The notes below the pieces were generated by a model that worked only from the letters and a program-made list of their open reading frames with translations, searched no databases and was not told where the DNA came from. A DNA stretch of 64,000 bases, from assembly GCA_036346225.1 (NCBI GenBank), contig JARFIW010000885.1, positions 1,364,001-1,428,000 on the forward strand. Direction: 5' to 3'. This document shows positions 1-11,179 of this stretch, in pieces (position 1 is the stretch's first letter; each line of letters begins with the position of its first letter). A program made the position numbers and the translations under genes. The stretch comes from Platerodrilus igneus. Its lineage: Eukaryota > Arthropoda > Insecta > Coleoptera > Lycidae.

Positions 1-171
1 AAACAACGAATGGGCCATCGTATATTATAAAAAACTTTGAAATGGTAGCTTCTAAGGCAGATGATAGTAAATGAGTTCGTACGAGGACCTTATCGCCTAC
101 CTTCAAAATTGTTGGTTTCCGAAGCTGTTCCATGGCCTTTTTCAAGGTTAGCAGACTTTGTTGATTTGCAA
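1..171 (-). pseudogene. Gypsy-type integrase C-terminal fragment
   Basis: Read on the minus strand, about 57 codons give a retroelement integrase tail: a leucine- and lysine-rich linker, then LKVGDKVLVRTHLLSSA, then a DGPFVV ending. This is the usual 'GDKVLLRTH...YEGPF' block that closes many Ty3/Gypsy integrases. The frame runs off the window at position 1. On its upstream side (about 174-179) it meets two stop codons. The rest of the element is therefore either outside the window or lost. It differs clearly from the integrase of the two Gypsy copies further right, so it is another family. Confidence 0.7.
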
Positions 172-335
172 TTTATCAAATTAGCGCAGTTTTTGATTTT
201 ATGCAAAACCAGGTAAGTTATTATTTGTGATTTTCTTGTTACAATGGTCATTGAATTGATCAATTATCATAATATTGCAAATGTTTACATTTTGTACCAC
301 CGTACACCCTGAACGCTATGATGTTTTATTTTTAG

Positions 336-836
336 ATATCTATACAAGCTGTCGCAATGTTTTGGCAGGAAAGCTTGCAGTTTCAGTCGGTTGGCATGGC
401 ATGGAAGGAATTCAACAAAACCATAAAACCCAGTTTTGAAGGAATACTTTCCGATAATGATTCAGTTATCAATGATATGTCGGATAGTGAAACTGATCAG
501 GAACATGGAATGACATAGTTATAAAAGAAGTTGCTGAAGGCCCCCACAGATTCTGAAGATGATATTCCACTCAGTGTTTTGGTTCAGAGACTCCACTTGA
601 ATAACGATTTAGCATCAACAAGTACGTGCGACAAGGCAAACATTCAAATACAACTACAAATTTTGTTTACCACTTCATCGGCTACTTCTCAGACGGTTAT
701 TGATAAGAAAGATGTTACTTCTTATGATTTATTTGTTTTGTTTTTCACCGACGATTTTTTTAACTTCATCGTTTTTCAAACAAATTTGTATGTGAATGAA
801 AAATATGGCGACAATAGAAAAGCAACTGATATATAA
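336..836 (+). pseudogene. possible pogo/Tigger-like transposase tail
   Basis: From 336 a frame reads ISIQAVAMFWQESLQF and then VGMAWKEFNKTI. It ends in an acidic stretch rich in S, D and E, with stops at 516 and 522. The same frame then resumes with DSEDDIPLSVLVQRL. Aromatic 'W..V....AW.K' residues followed by 'DDIPL..L..RL' are the layout of the C-terminus of jerky/Tigger (pogo superfamily) transposases. The DDE core is absent. An AG at 334-335 could be a splice acceptor. The identification is weak and rests on a short tail with in-frame stops. Confidence 0.35.
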
Positions 837-2486
837 GAAATAAAAGTTTTGTTGGTTGAAATTTGATGATAGGAATTTAAAAACAATCCTAGTTATTAAA
901 ATTACTAGTCTACAAATAAATATTTGCACGACTTTTTTATATCAGTAATGCCAGACGAACAATCCCGTTGGCTACTAGCAACGTCTACCTCAATGAAAGT
1001 GAAAAGGCCGGGACACCTGAATGTTTTACAATCCGTGTCCGCTGTCCAATCTAATTTAATGAAATCAGTTTATCTTGACCGCTAAACGCGCCCACAATTT
1101 ATTTAATCAGTTACCCTTGGGATGATAAATCACTTAAAAATGGAAATGAACCGCTCCGATGTGGTCAACGAAATATTAAGTACACTTTGTATTTACTCGA
1201 GATTCCCCTCGCGATAACAGCTTTTTTTTCTTTCTAATATTCTAGTAATCAATGCTTACTAGCGAATGGTTTCGTACTACCCTATCGGAGACTCGAAAAT
1301 AATAATAATAATAATCCTAAACTGAATACACGCTGGTATTTATCAATTTTCGGTTCTTTGTTAAGTTTTCTTGAGCTTTAAAGTGTTCATAAAGAACTTT
1401 CCTTTCAAATGCACCCTTATTGATGGGTTAAGGTCCAGTTTCCTACATAATATCCTACTATTACTTCCTTATTTACAAACTACGTTCAAACTTAACCTAC
1501 TTAAACATGTTGGCCATAAATTTATGCAAATATTTATTACTATTAACTAACGTAATTTAACTTCCCCTCACGTGGACTTGTTATCAAATTACTCTGAAAA
1601 CCGTGATTTACAAAATTTTCTGAATAGAATTTTGATTAGTTATTTAATTAAGCGGTAAAACCCCTGTGTTGATAAATAGATAGCGGGCTATTCCAATCTG
1701 GTAATGCCTTAGCATATTTATTGACGGTGACTATAAATCATAAGCACCACATTGCCGTGCGGTGCCATGTGGTCGGGAAACATGTCCTTATATTAGCTAC
1801 TTTTAATTTAAATTAAAAGGAGATGTTACATTGTGTAAGAGGTTTAGTTGTTTCATTTCGAAGTATATGGCTTTGTCGTATTATCGTGTGACCTCTCAAA
1901 ATTTGTCTAATAATTCAAGGTAAGTGAATAGCTTTATACTGTTCGTTTTATAGTTTGATAATGAAGTAACACATTTACACAAGCATGTTAAGCTAACAAA
2001 TTTTGGTTTATATTATGATGCAATAAGAATTTCCCCTTAAAGTAATAATGATTACGTTTTAAATAATATTGTAACTTAAAACTAGTCTGCTTTGTGTAGG
2101 CTAAGCAAATTTTAACTAAAAATTAATACCTGATACTTAAGTAAATTATCAAGAGGGTCCATATTTTAGGTTATGATTAGTATAACTTTCTTGGGCTATA
2201 TTTGAAGAAATTGTTAAACTTTGAACTTATGTTTAACCTATAGTTCTAAAATATCCAGTATAGTTGTGAACTTGCATATACAGATCTAAATATCAAATAA
2301 CGCTATTAAATGTTGTTATATAAAAAATTACTGCTTTGATATGAAATTAGTAGGAAAGATATACTCTACTAAAGTTAAACCTGCTGCTGCTTTTTGAAAG
2401 CTTTGTTTTTTTTTGTGAATATTTGTTATATATTTCGTAAATGAAATTATTGAACAAAAAAAATACAGATTTATACAACGAATATC
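837..2486. other. AT-rich spacer without recognised genes
   Basis: No coding frame of note on either strand. It holds a short AAT-type microsatellite near 1297-1313 and several A- or T-rich runs. I see no terminal repeats or known element motifs. Confidence 0.6.
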
Positions 2487-2850
2487 ATCATCATTAGGTC
2501 TTCAGTCCTAGAACTGGTTAGACGCGTACCATCATTGTTCCCTATTCTGAATTAACCTACAGATTTCCCTGAAATATGCACAGTTTGCATCTATAACTGT
2601 CTGATCTAGGTCTACATCTACCTCTTTTTTCCTATCTCTGCTTGTAATATATCACATACTATTCCCCAAAAATGCCTTAGAACGCATTCCGCCCTACTAT
2701 TTCTCTTTTTCCCCAGATATCCTTGTTCCCTTACTATTTCTGTAACTTATTTGTTATTATCTTTGTCTGTCCATGCTATCGTCCTCATACATCTGGAGCA
2801 TTTCAAAAGACTGCTACCGTTTTGTGTCTGCATTTCAGTCAACATTTTTA
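2487..2850 (-). mobile_element. LINE 3' fragment (LINE-B group)
   Basis: The plus strand carries the same ordered phrases as the 3' end of the larger LINE at 3931-7215: 'ggtctacatctacctctt', 'cctatctctgctt', 'ctttgtctgtccatg', then 'catttcaaaag'. Read on the minus strand this is the end of ORF2 plus the 3' UTR. The left end at 2487 is an ATC/ATG-type triplet run, the simple 3' tail of these LINEs. The copy is truncated at its 5' side near 2850 and is more diverged than its neighbour. Confidence 0.7.
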
Positions 2851-3002
2851 ACATGTTTCTATTTATACAATTGAGAGGATGGTTATTAAAGAAGTGTGCG
2901 ATTGCATTATTGAAAGGCTAAAGTAGTCGTTTTTTTTATATTTATTTTGAGGGGGAAAATTCATTATGATTTAAGTTACCTCTTTGGTAGATTTTAACAT
3001 GG

Positions 3003-3422
3003 TTCTGAGGCGACTCTATGGCGGGTTTACACTTGTCAGATACCACTGTTGTTCTATGAAGATTGTATATGTATCTGAGGCGACCCTATGGCGGGTTTAC
3101 ACTTGTCAGATACCAATGTTGTTCTATGAAGATTGTATATGGATCTGAGGCGACCCTATGGCGGGTTTACACTTGTCAGATACCAATGTTGTTCTATGAA
3201 GATTGTATATGGATCTGAGGCGACCCTATGGCGGGTTTACACTTGTCAGATATCAAAGATGTTCTATGAAGATTGTATATGGATCTGAGGCGACGCTATG
3301 GCGAGTTTACACTTGTCAGATACCAATACTGTTCAACGGAGATTGTATATGGTTTTGAGGTAACCTTATTGTGGATTTGTACTTGTCAGATACCAGTGCT
3401 GTTTTACAAGGATTGTTAATAT
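3003..3422. repeat. 70-bp tandem repeat, six units
   Basis: Unit starts ('tctgaggcga') recur at exact 70-bp spacing: 3004, 3074, 3144, 3214, 3284 and 3354. Each unit holds 'ggcgggtttacacttgtcag' and 'tgaagattgtatatg'. Middle units are nearly identical, while the last is clearly decayed. This is a short minisatellite. I found no second array of it in the window. Confidence 0.93.
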
Positions 3423-3930
3423 GCTTATTTTTATGTAATTAGTTATTTTATGTATAAATAGAGATCATGTATGTAGGCTGTATTTCATGTTAATATTGCA
3501 AGGAAAATCCAGGAAAAACTTGCAATGCTACCTAGATAATGTGGGCATTTGATTTTCATTTGTTATTTCTTTTAGTAATGGAATCCATTGTTTACTGAAA
3601 GTCCCGGATTCGTTTGCAACGCAGTTATTTTTATGTAGGGTTATATAGGCAGCTTCTTTGATTTTGCGTTTTTGGTGGTTTCTTCTTTCTCTTTTCTTCT
3701 TTTCAGGAGTATGTGTATTCAGCTCGTTCCCTTTCTATTGTTTTCTAATTTTATACCCTATTTTACCGAGATTCAGTGAAGGATATTAAGCAATCTGTGG
3801 CTACCAAGATCCCCCAACACTTAGACATTTGCCGAAATAATGGTTTTCTAGTAAATCCTTTCACACACTTAACATTATTCGAGAATATTGCCCAACCAAT
3901 TCTTGTAGTTACTTATAATAATCATCATGT
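3423..3930. other. spacer between satellite and LINE-B
   Basis: AT-rich DNA. A 60-codon plus-strand frame at 3776-3958 runs into the LINE 3' tail and has no recognisable motif; I do not call it a gene. Confidence 0.5.
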
Positions 3931-3969
3931 TTACGCACAGTTATCTTTTCGTCATTAGTTTATCCATCT

Positions 3970-5541
3970 TGGGATTGGTTGGATGCGTACCTCCATTGAT
4001 TTCTATTCTGGGCTACACATCTCCCTGAAACCTCTACAGCCTACATCTTTTACTATCTGTGTGCAGTAGTCTAATCTAGGTCTGCCTCTTCTTCTCTTTT
4101 TTCCTATCTCTGCTTCTAAAATATTCCGCACTATTCCCTCATGCCGTAGTATGTGGCCTATCATCCTATCTCTCCTATTTTTTTACCGTTTTCCACATAT
4201 TTCTTTCTTCCCCTACCATTTTAGTACCTCTTCGTTCTTAACTTTGTCTGTCCATGATATCTTTATCATACGCCTGTAACACCACATTTCAAAGGCTTCT
4301 ACCTTTTCTTGTCCGCTTCTCCTACTGCCCAGGCTTCACAGCCGTACAGTGCTGTGCTCCACACATATGTTTTAAGCAATCTTTTCCTTGTTTCTATGTT
4401 TGTGGTCTTTGAGCACAATAGTTGCTTTTTCTTGTTAAATGTAGCACGACCTTGTGCTAATCTTTGTTTTATATCTTTTGTGCTTTTCCCATCTTGCGTT
4501 ATTTGGCTTCCTAGGTAGCAGAAATCCTTAACCTCTTGTAAGTTCGTGTTAAATACTTGTATTCTTGTTTTTGATTTATTTTCCCCACCTTTGCAAACTA
4601 GAACTTTAGTTTTAGTTTTGTTAATTTTCATACCGTATCTCTCTGTTAGAACCGTTTCCATTTCATTAAGAGCTGCTTCTAACTCTTCCTTGCTAGATGC
4701 TAATACCGCTATATCATCTGCAAATCTAAGCATATCAATTTTTTGTCCCTGCATAGTAATTCCAAATGTCTTTCTGCATTTGCCAGTATTCATTGCCTCT
4801 TCTATGTACAAGTTAAAAATCAATGAGGATAGGGCACATCCCTGTCTCACCCCTTTCCTAATGTTTATTTCTCTACGTTCCTGCTCTAATTCTATTACTG
4901 CTGTTTGCTCTTTGTATAAGCTATGTACTATTCGTCTATCCCTATAACTCATTCCAATCCTTTTGAGTATTTCAAACATTTTTTTCCAATTTACATTGTC
5001 GAATGCTTTTTCCAGATCTACAAACCCTATATACATGCTTTCCCTTTTCTATTGTTTTCTCATTATCACTCTCAGAGCTAAAATAGCCTCCCGTGTTCCC
5101 CTGTTTCGCCTAAACCCAAATTGGTCTTCTCTAGTATTTCTTCAGCTCGTTTTTCCATTCGTCTTTGCACAATTCTAGTTAATATTTTTGACACGTGTGC
5201 TGTCAAACTTATTGTTCGAAAATTTTCACATCTATCCGCGCCTTTCTTTTTGGTATAGTTACTATGATGCTACGTTTGAAATCTTTGGGTATCTCGCCTG
5301 TCTCATACATATAGCTTACAAGTTGGAAGAGACGTTCTGTTACTGCTTGTCCAGCGGCTTTTAGAGTTATCTGCTTGCACCTTATCTGTACCCGCGCCTT
5401 ACCATTTTTCAGACTCTTTAATGCTAATTCAAACTTGTCTCGAAGTATAGGATATCCCAAGTCATCATTTTCAATGTCTGATTCCTGTTCTAATGCAGTT
5501 AGTTCCTCTCCTGCATATAAATTCCTATATATTCTTGCCAT
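3970..5541 (-). pseudogene. LINE-B reverse transcriptase and C-terminal domain
   Basis: The frame 5541-5209 gives the finger region (FKRSIIVTIPKRK). After a broken stretch, 5036-4299 gives the palm: FVDLEKAFDNVNW with the first catalytic Asp, then RKGVRQGCALSSLIFNLY, then MLRFADDIAVLA with the FADD box. Next come KINKTKTKVLV and FCYLGSQIT. Downstream, with stops, is the tail: a YGCEAW motif, a YRRM-ISWTD motif, an RRDRMIGH..RHEG motif and a GRPR..Y segment. LINE-A copies have the same tail. Expected product is an RNA-directed DNA polymerase; this copy cannot make it. Confidence 0.85.
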
Positions 5542-6914
5542 CTACTCACTTTCTCTACGTTTTCTATAATGACGTTTCCTTGTGCGTCCCTTATATTTTT
5601 GCTATACGGTTTTATATCCCTAAAATTCATTCTAATTAATTTGTATGCTTCGTCTGTCTTTCCTATTTCCATCTTAGTTTGTACTTCTTTGCACTTTTCA
5701 TCAATCCATTGTTCTTTAGCTTTCCTGCATTTTCGAATAATTTCCCATTTTATGGCTTTGTATCTCTGTTTTCCTGTTTCGTCTGATTTATTTTTGTATT
5801 TTCGTCTTTCTTCTATTAAACTCACGATATCCTTTGTTATCCATGGTTTTTTATTTTCTCTTTGTGTATACCCCAAAATATCTCTGGCCACCATGTCTAG
5901 GCTGGATTTAATGTTATTCCATTCTGTTTCTACTTCCTTAGTTTCAGATATTTTCGCGATATCATTCAGCAATTCATTTGACTTTTTTTCGAATCTTACT
6001 TGAATATCTTTGTCTTTTAGTTTCTCTAAGTCCAAGTGCCTTTTTCCGTTCCTCTTTTTCAGATTTTTAAATTTAAGTGCGGCCTTCATAATTACGATGT
6101 TGTGGTCAGTATCTATATCTGCTTCTGGGTAGCTTCTACAGTCTTTTACTTGATTCCTAAACCGTTGTCTAACAAGAATGTAATCTATTTGATATCCTCC
6201 TATATCTCCTGGCATCTTCCACGTATATCGTCTTCTAGCATGATGTTGAAATAATGTTTGTGATGATTAAATTGTTCTTGTCGCAAAATTCTACCAGCCT
6301 ATTTCCCCTGTCGTTTCTCGTGCCTAAACCAAATAAACCTACTACCGCTCCTTCCCTACCCTCACCTACCACAACATTAAAATCCCCCGTAATTATTAAA
6401 TTTTCATGTCCTTTTACGTAACTTAATATGTCTTCGATATCTTTGTAGATGGCTTCTACCTCTTCGTCACTGTAGCTAGAGGTGGGCATGTATACTTGTA
6501 TTATTACTGTGTTTACCGGTTTAGATTCTAATCTAACCATGAGTACTCTTTCGTTCTTTTGTAAGTAATTTTCCACACAGTGTCCTATCTTTTCCGCATA
6601 ACTATCCCCACACCCAAATTTCCGTCCTCTGCTCCTGTATGAATTACCCTGAAGTCTCCACTCCAAAATCCCCGCCTCTGGCCACCGAACTTCGCTAATC
6701 CCTACTATGTCTAGTGATAACCTATTCATTTCGATTTTAGGTTCTCTAGCTTACCTACTTGCTTCATACTTCTAACATTCCACGCTCCGACTCGCAGAAT
6801 GTTCCCGACTCTTATTTTAACTTTCCGATCGCATCCTCCGAAGTAGTCCCTCCCGGAGATCCGAATGGGGACTATTTTAACTCCGGAATCTTTTACCCCA
6901 GAGAATGCCATCAT
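5499..6914 (-). pseudogene. LINE-B apurinic-type endonuclease part
   Basis: Three overlapping frames together give an exonuclease-endonuclease-phosphatase domain. The first (6914-6726) holds VGAWNVRSM, the usual N-terminal Asn motif. The second (6729-6235) holds LDIVGISEVRWP with the catalytic Glu, then the IQVYMPTS and IITGDFN strands. The third (6215-5499) begins with YQIDYILV and reaches DTDHNIV with the terminal Asp-His pair. These are the standard metal-binding and catalytic motifs of APE-like LINE endonucleases, which nick target DNA to prime reverse transcription. The C-terminal part of the third frame is a basic linker leading to the RT. The frame breaks show it is dead. Confidence 0.85.
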
Positions 6915-7215
6915 TTTATTATAATTTAGGTACGCTGTGTACTTGGGAGATAATGTGGTGGTTTCCCGTTGCCTTCCACATCGCGGTAGTGTGTCTTAGA
7001 CTGCCATACCGACCCCTATGGTCTCTGCCAATCTAAGTACCGAAAGAGCCGCTGCCCTCTTTCGGGGACCTGTCTTAGTCTGGTTCCTCACTAACGACCC
7101 TACTACTTTGGTTGGACCTGTAGTTTGGCTCTTTAGCTCATTAGAACACGCAAGCCATTTCACCTGTTCTAGTAATTTAGAACTTCGGCAAGGTGCAGGT
7201 CCATTCGAATAACTT

Positions 7216-7845
7216 AAACTAAATTGACTGTTTTATTTTGGACAAATGCGTCCCAAAAATAAGGAAACTTAACACAATTTTTTTATATTTTCCTAAATAT
7301 TTGAGATATTAATGGTGGGCTTTGGGTAATATTAACAGGGTGTTCTATCAGGTTTGGTCAGTAATACTACTTGCTTTTTATATTAGTAAGAGTGTACAAC
7401 AACAAGTTCTGTTGCAGCCGTGTTCTACGATAGTCCTCAAATTGCTTCAATAATGTGCGCGTTACACAGTGTATATTGCAAGTCGCATAATGCACATTGC
7501 ACTTTGCGCGTTGTACGATCAATATTGTAAGTGATACGTGGTACGTTGCACGATGTATGTTGATTGGTGCATGTTGATCGTTTGGCAACGTAATTTTGCT
7601 CTCCGAAGCCTCACGTCATTTTATCGCCAACCTCACTCTTACATTTCTTGGTCCTTTCCCAATTACTAAAGCTGTTTCTTCTTGGGCATAAGAACTCACT
7701 GATTCTTCCGGTGCCAAAGGCATTTGGCATGTCACAGACCTTAAACCCGCGCATCCTGATGATCCCAGTGTCCACAATATTGCTTTGTCTCTTTTGGCGA
7801 CATAAATGTCGCAAACTACGTTCTTGAGTCTCTCGTTCTAGTTTG
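7216..7845. other. spacer with quasi-repetitive stretch
   Basis: From about 7440 to 7580 the sequence cycles through near-palindromic 'acgttgcac / gtgcacattg' words without a fixed period. A 67-codon minus-strand frame (7814-7611) has no motif I recognise. Nothing else is supported. Confidence 0.45.
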
Positions 7846-7849
7846 TTAG

Positions 7850-8160
7850 TAAGGTGATCGATAGAGCTGCAATGGAAAGACCACGTAAAAAGATAGTTCG
7901 ATGCGGTAGAGGAGGTACTGAAAGAACGACAAGTGAGAAGTCATAAATAAAGCATCACGCCAAAAACAATGTATTAATGTTGTAAAGGCAAAAGAAAAGT
8001 GTACAGACCGAGGGATGTGGATAACGATTGTCAATGATGCTGGGAGTAAAAGTAGTGTAATAATCTCGAGCTACACCCTACATATTCCTCAGACAGAGCT
8101 GCCAGGTTTGGTTACCCCGAAAAGGTATACCGTGATTGATGATTGATTGATTAATCCATC
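7850..8160 (+). mobile_element. LINE-C 3' fragment
   Basis: The plus strand carries 'gtagaggaggtactgaaaga' (AVEEVLKER), part of the 'RPRKRW.D.VEE.L' tail found at the end of many LINE ORF2 proteins. It then runs through a decayed frame to a simple (GATT)n-type tail at about 8140-8160. A second, inverted copy lies at 59970-60215, with the phrases 'gtagaggaggt', 'gaaagaacgacaa' and 'gggagtaaaagtagtgta' in the same order. Both are 5'-truncated and non-coding. Confidence 0.6.
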
Positions 8161-8195
8161 CAATCAGTGGATCCATAACCAGCTATTTGTATAAA

Positions 8196-8260
8196 GTAAA
8201 ATAATACCACCTACATACAAACTACTCTGACAACTTAAAACTAAGATCATCAGATTAACC
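8196..8260 (+). repeat. 65-bp direct repeat, left copy, flanking Gypsy copy 1
   Basis: The stretch starting 'gtaaaataataccaccta' and ending 'cagattaacc' recurs at 13300-13364, just after the 3' LTR of Gypsy copy 1. Both are 65 bp and differ at only a few positions. This is far longer than a Gypsy target duplication. Confidence 0.9.
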
Positions 8261-8315
8261 TGCCTTAGAAGAACCTGATCAAGCGCAGAACAACATAGAT
8301 GAAATAATCAACCGT

Positions 8316-8714
8316 GTGTTCGAAAAGCAAAACGCGGAAAGGCTAGAAAGACGACGACCACGGAGAATGCGTCGGCAATGCTGGAGCTGCAGTAAAGTTG
8401 GTCATATACCGAGACGCTGTACTCAACCAAAGAAACAACCGGTTGAACTAAATCAGGTCAATGTAAGGGGGCGAACGTCGACAGCACAACGTAGTGCCCC
8501 GGTGATTATCATCCGTGCTGCATCGTCGATGGGAAGTCTGGACAGCATTTATAACGATGGTAGAATTAATGGTAGGGTTGTCCAATTACTCGTGGGTACG
8601 GGAGCGATAAGGACTATTGTGAGACCAGATTTGGTTGGTCGTGGAAAAGTGCTATCTGTATCGGTATGTCTTCGAACGGCCAGTGGTGAGAAACCGATAA
8701 GACAACACTCCTAG
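8316..8714 (+). pseudogene. Gypsy copy 1 gag zinc knuckle and protease remnant
   Basis: A basic arginine-rich stretch is followed by a CCHC zinc knuckle (CWSCSKVGHIPRRC, residues about 23-36; C-x2-C-x4-H-x4-C), which in Gag binds the element RNA. Residues about 88-106 match the retropepsin active-site region but read LLVGTGA where LVDTGA is expected: the catalytic Asp is replaced by Gly. The frame stops at 8714, and only a few bases later the sequence is already at the start of RT, so the rest of the protease and the spacer are deleted. Confidence 0.85.
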
Positions 8715-8724
8715 ACGGCTTCCT

Positions 8725-9638
8725 TTGGCAAAACATAAGGAAGCCGAGCAAATTAACACCGACATGGAAGAACAAGGAGTGATTGAACCCTCGAATAGTC
8801 CATGGGCATCCCCGGTAGTGCTTGTCAAGAAAAAGGATGGGTCGACAAGGTTTTGTGTAGACTACCGGCAGTTAAACAATGTGACAAAGAAAGACAGCTA
8901 TCTTTTGCCCAGAATGGATGACACCTTGGATACTCCATCCGGGTCTAAATGGTTTTCGACCTTGGATTTGAAAAGCGGATACTGGCAGGTAGGATTGGAG
9001 CCAAACGATTAAAAAAACGGCGTTTACAATTGAAATTAGACTATGGCAGTTCAAGGTCATGCCATTTGGATTATGCAATGTCCCTGCTACTTTAGAAGGT
9101 TTGATGGAGTCGATACTGCCTGGACTGTCCTGGAAAACATGTCTGGTGTACCTAGACGACGTGATAGTGTTAGGCCGGTCTTTTGAAGAACATCTTAAGA
9201 ACCTAGAGGAGATATATATTCCAAAGATTACGCGGAGCAAACCTTACATTGAGCCCCAAGAAGTGCCACCTGTTTGGAAAAGAAGTGAAATACCTAGGAC
9301 ATGTCGTTTCGGAGACCGGAATAAGAGCTGACCCTGACAAAATAAAAACGGTACAAGAGTGGCCTACATCAGCAGATATACACCAGCTACGCTGTTTTCT
9401 ACGATTGTGCACATATTACCGACGTTTTATACTTGGGTTTGCGAACATTGCCAAACTGTTAACGAAATTAACCGAAGATGGACAAGAATATGATTGGAAT
9501 GACGACTGCCACAGTGCATTTGAACAACTGAAACGGCTACTAGTTACAGCACCAATTTTGAGTTATCCATGGATGGAGGGGAAATTTGTGTTGGATACCG
9601 ATGCCAGTAACACAGCAATAGGAAGTGTTCTTTCTTAA
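8725..9638 (+). pseudogene. Gypsy copy 1 reverse transcriptase
   Basis: Three frames cover the domain. 8725-9012 gives GVIEPSNSPWASPVVLVKKK, the DYRQLNN segment and FSTLDLKSGYWQV, with the first catalytic Asp. 9059-9331 gives MPFGLCNVPATL and LVYLDDVIV, the YLDD active site. 9249-9638 gives KCHLFGKEVKYLGHVVS and the thumb/connection, then FVLDTDAS, the start of RNase H. There is a stop near 9010, a frameshift near 9240 and a TAA at 9636. The motif order matches Ty3/Gypsy RT. Confidence 0.92.
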
Positions 9639-9683
9639 GTACAGGACGGACAAGAAGAAGTTATTGAGCATTTCAGCAAGGTC

Positions 9684-11170
9684 TTGTCGCGGCCAGAAAG
9701 GAACTATTGTGTGACAAGAAGGGAGCTGTTGGCCGTCGTCAAATCCGTAGAGCACTTTTATAAGTACTTATACGGCCGTAAATTCCTGTTGAAAACAGAC
9801 CATGCTGCACTAAAATGGTTACTGCAGTTTCGAAGTCCTGAAGGGCAAGTTGCTAGGTGGATAGAGCGGCTGCAGGAATATGACTTTGACACGGAACATC
9901 GTGTAGGAACTAGCCATCGGAATGCAGATGCTCTGTCAAGGAGACCTTGTCCGGTACACTGCAATCATTGCTCCAAGATGGAAGAGAAAATAAGTGTCAT
10001 CCATAGAATGACGGTAACCGGTGATACTTGGAAACCCGAAAGAATACGAGAAGACCAGGAGAATGACACCGAATTGGGACGTATTATTGAGTGGAAAAGT
10101 AGAGGACAACGACCAGCTTGGGAAGAAATTAGTATTTTAAGTAGGAGCCTGAAGGCATACTGGGCCCAGTGGGGCTCCTTGGTGATTAAAAATACAATCT
10201 TGAAACGACGCCTGGAATGTAAAGGCTGCACTGAGAGACTTCAAGTGATAGTGCCGAAAAGTAGAGTGCCGGAAGTGTTGCAGCACTTGCTCGATGGTAT
10301 TTCCGGAGGGCACTTTGGCGTAAAAAGAACTCTCAAAATAGTGAGAGAAAGATTCTATTGGGTGAACTGCAAAGAAGATTTGAAGAAGTGGTGCCGGAAA
10401 TGTGAGTTGTGTGCCTCTGCAAATGGCCTGGTCACAAAAAGGAAAGCCCCAATGAGACAGTATAACGTGGGGAATCCTTTTGAGAAGGTAGCCATTGATA
10501 TAGCTGGTCCGTTCTCTGAATCAGAGAAAGGAAATAAATACATCTTGGTTGCAATGGATTATTTTACCAAATGGCCGGAGGCGTATGCTATGTCTAACCA
10601 AGAAGTCGAGACGGTTGCAGATGTACTAGTAAGGGAGTTGTTTTGTCGCTTTGAAGTGCCGTTGGAATTACACTCCGATCAAGGTTGGAACTTCGAATCA
10701 GCGTTGTTTCAGAACGTCTGCAAGCATCTTGGAATCAGGAAGACTAGAACCACGCCACTTCATCCAATCGGATGGAATGGTTGAAAGAATAAACAGGACG
10801 TTAGGAAAGTACCTAGCCAAAGTTGTCTCTGAACATTAGCGAGACTGGGATCAATATTTACATTTGTTCCTACTGGCGTACCGATCTTCGGTACATGACA
10901 GCACATGCTACTCTCCCGCTTGCGTGATGTTAAGACGTGAAATGCGACTACCATGTGATCTTCAGTTTGGATTTAAACCTGGAGAAGAGATCGCAGATGA
11001 AGATTACGTTAGTAAGCTCCGTGAAAGATCAAATAGCATTCACAAAACGTCCGAAAGAGTATCCAGGCAGCAAGCGATCGAATGAAATCACAATATGACA
11101 TGAGAACACAACCTGGAGCTTTAGTGTGGTTGTACAATCCACAAAGAAAGCGTGGATTGTCGCCAAAATT
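9684..11170 (+). pseudogene. Gypsy copy 1 RNase H and integrase
   Basis: The 366-codon frame at 9684-10784 begins inside RNase H (RRELLAVVKSVEHF, LLKTDHAALKWLL, then HRNADALSRRPC). It continues into integrase: a zinc-binding module with GGHFGVKRT and CRKCELC, then the core with VAIDIAGPF (first Asp) and LHSDQGWNF (second Asp). At about 10768 a lost base shifts the frame, and the conserved QSDGMVER segment continues in another frame to a TAG. A further frame, 10864-11085, gives LLAYRSSVHDST and LPCDLQFG. Copy 2 has the same lost base, so the lesion is older than the divergence of the two copies. Confidence 0.92.
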
Positions 11171-11179
11171 ACAAAGACA

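Larger units (their letters stand above)
3931..7215 (-). mobile_element. LINE-B: nearly full-length APE-type non-LTR retrotransposon, inactive
   Basis: About 3.3 kb on the minus strand with the order 5' UTR (about 7215-6915), an endonuclease-reverse transcriptase ORF in several frames, and a short 3' region ending near 3931 beside a small ATC/ATG run. The 5' UTR is GC-richer than the flanks. The element belongs to the APE-endonuclease LINEs often annotated in insects as 'craniofacial development protein 2-like' plus RT (RTE/CR1-like; I cannot fix the clade). Frameshifts near 6730, 6230, 5500-5540, 5200 and 5040, and stops after 4299, make it non-functional. It shares its C-terminal ORF module with the LINE-A copies near 47 kb and 58 kb. 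Confidence 0.85.

Noticed and set aside
3003..3422. 70-bp repeats as a CRISPR array or origin iterons
   Set aside because: Units are contiguous with no spacers; it is a plain minisatellite.
4546..4947. 133-codon plus-strand ORF
   Set aside because: It is the antisense of LINE-B reverse transcriptase, which has clear RT motifs on the minus strand.
5569..6003. 144-codon plus-strand ORF
   Set aside because: Antisense of the LINE-B endonuclease/linker region.
7440..7580. Possible tRNA or structured RNA in the near-palindromic stretch
   Set aside because: No cloverleaf or conserved A/B boxes could be fitted; the words repeat without a fixed fold.
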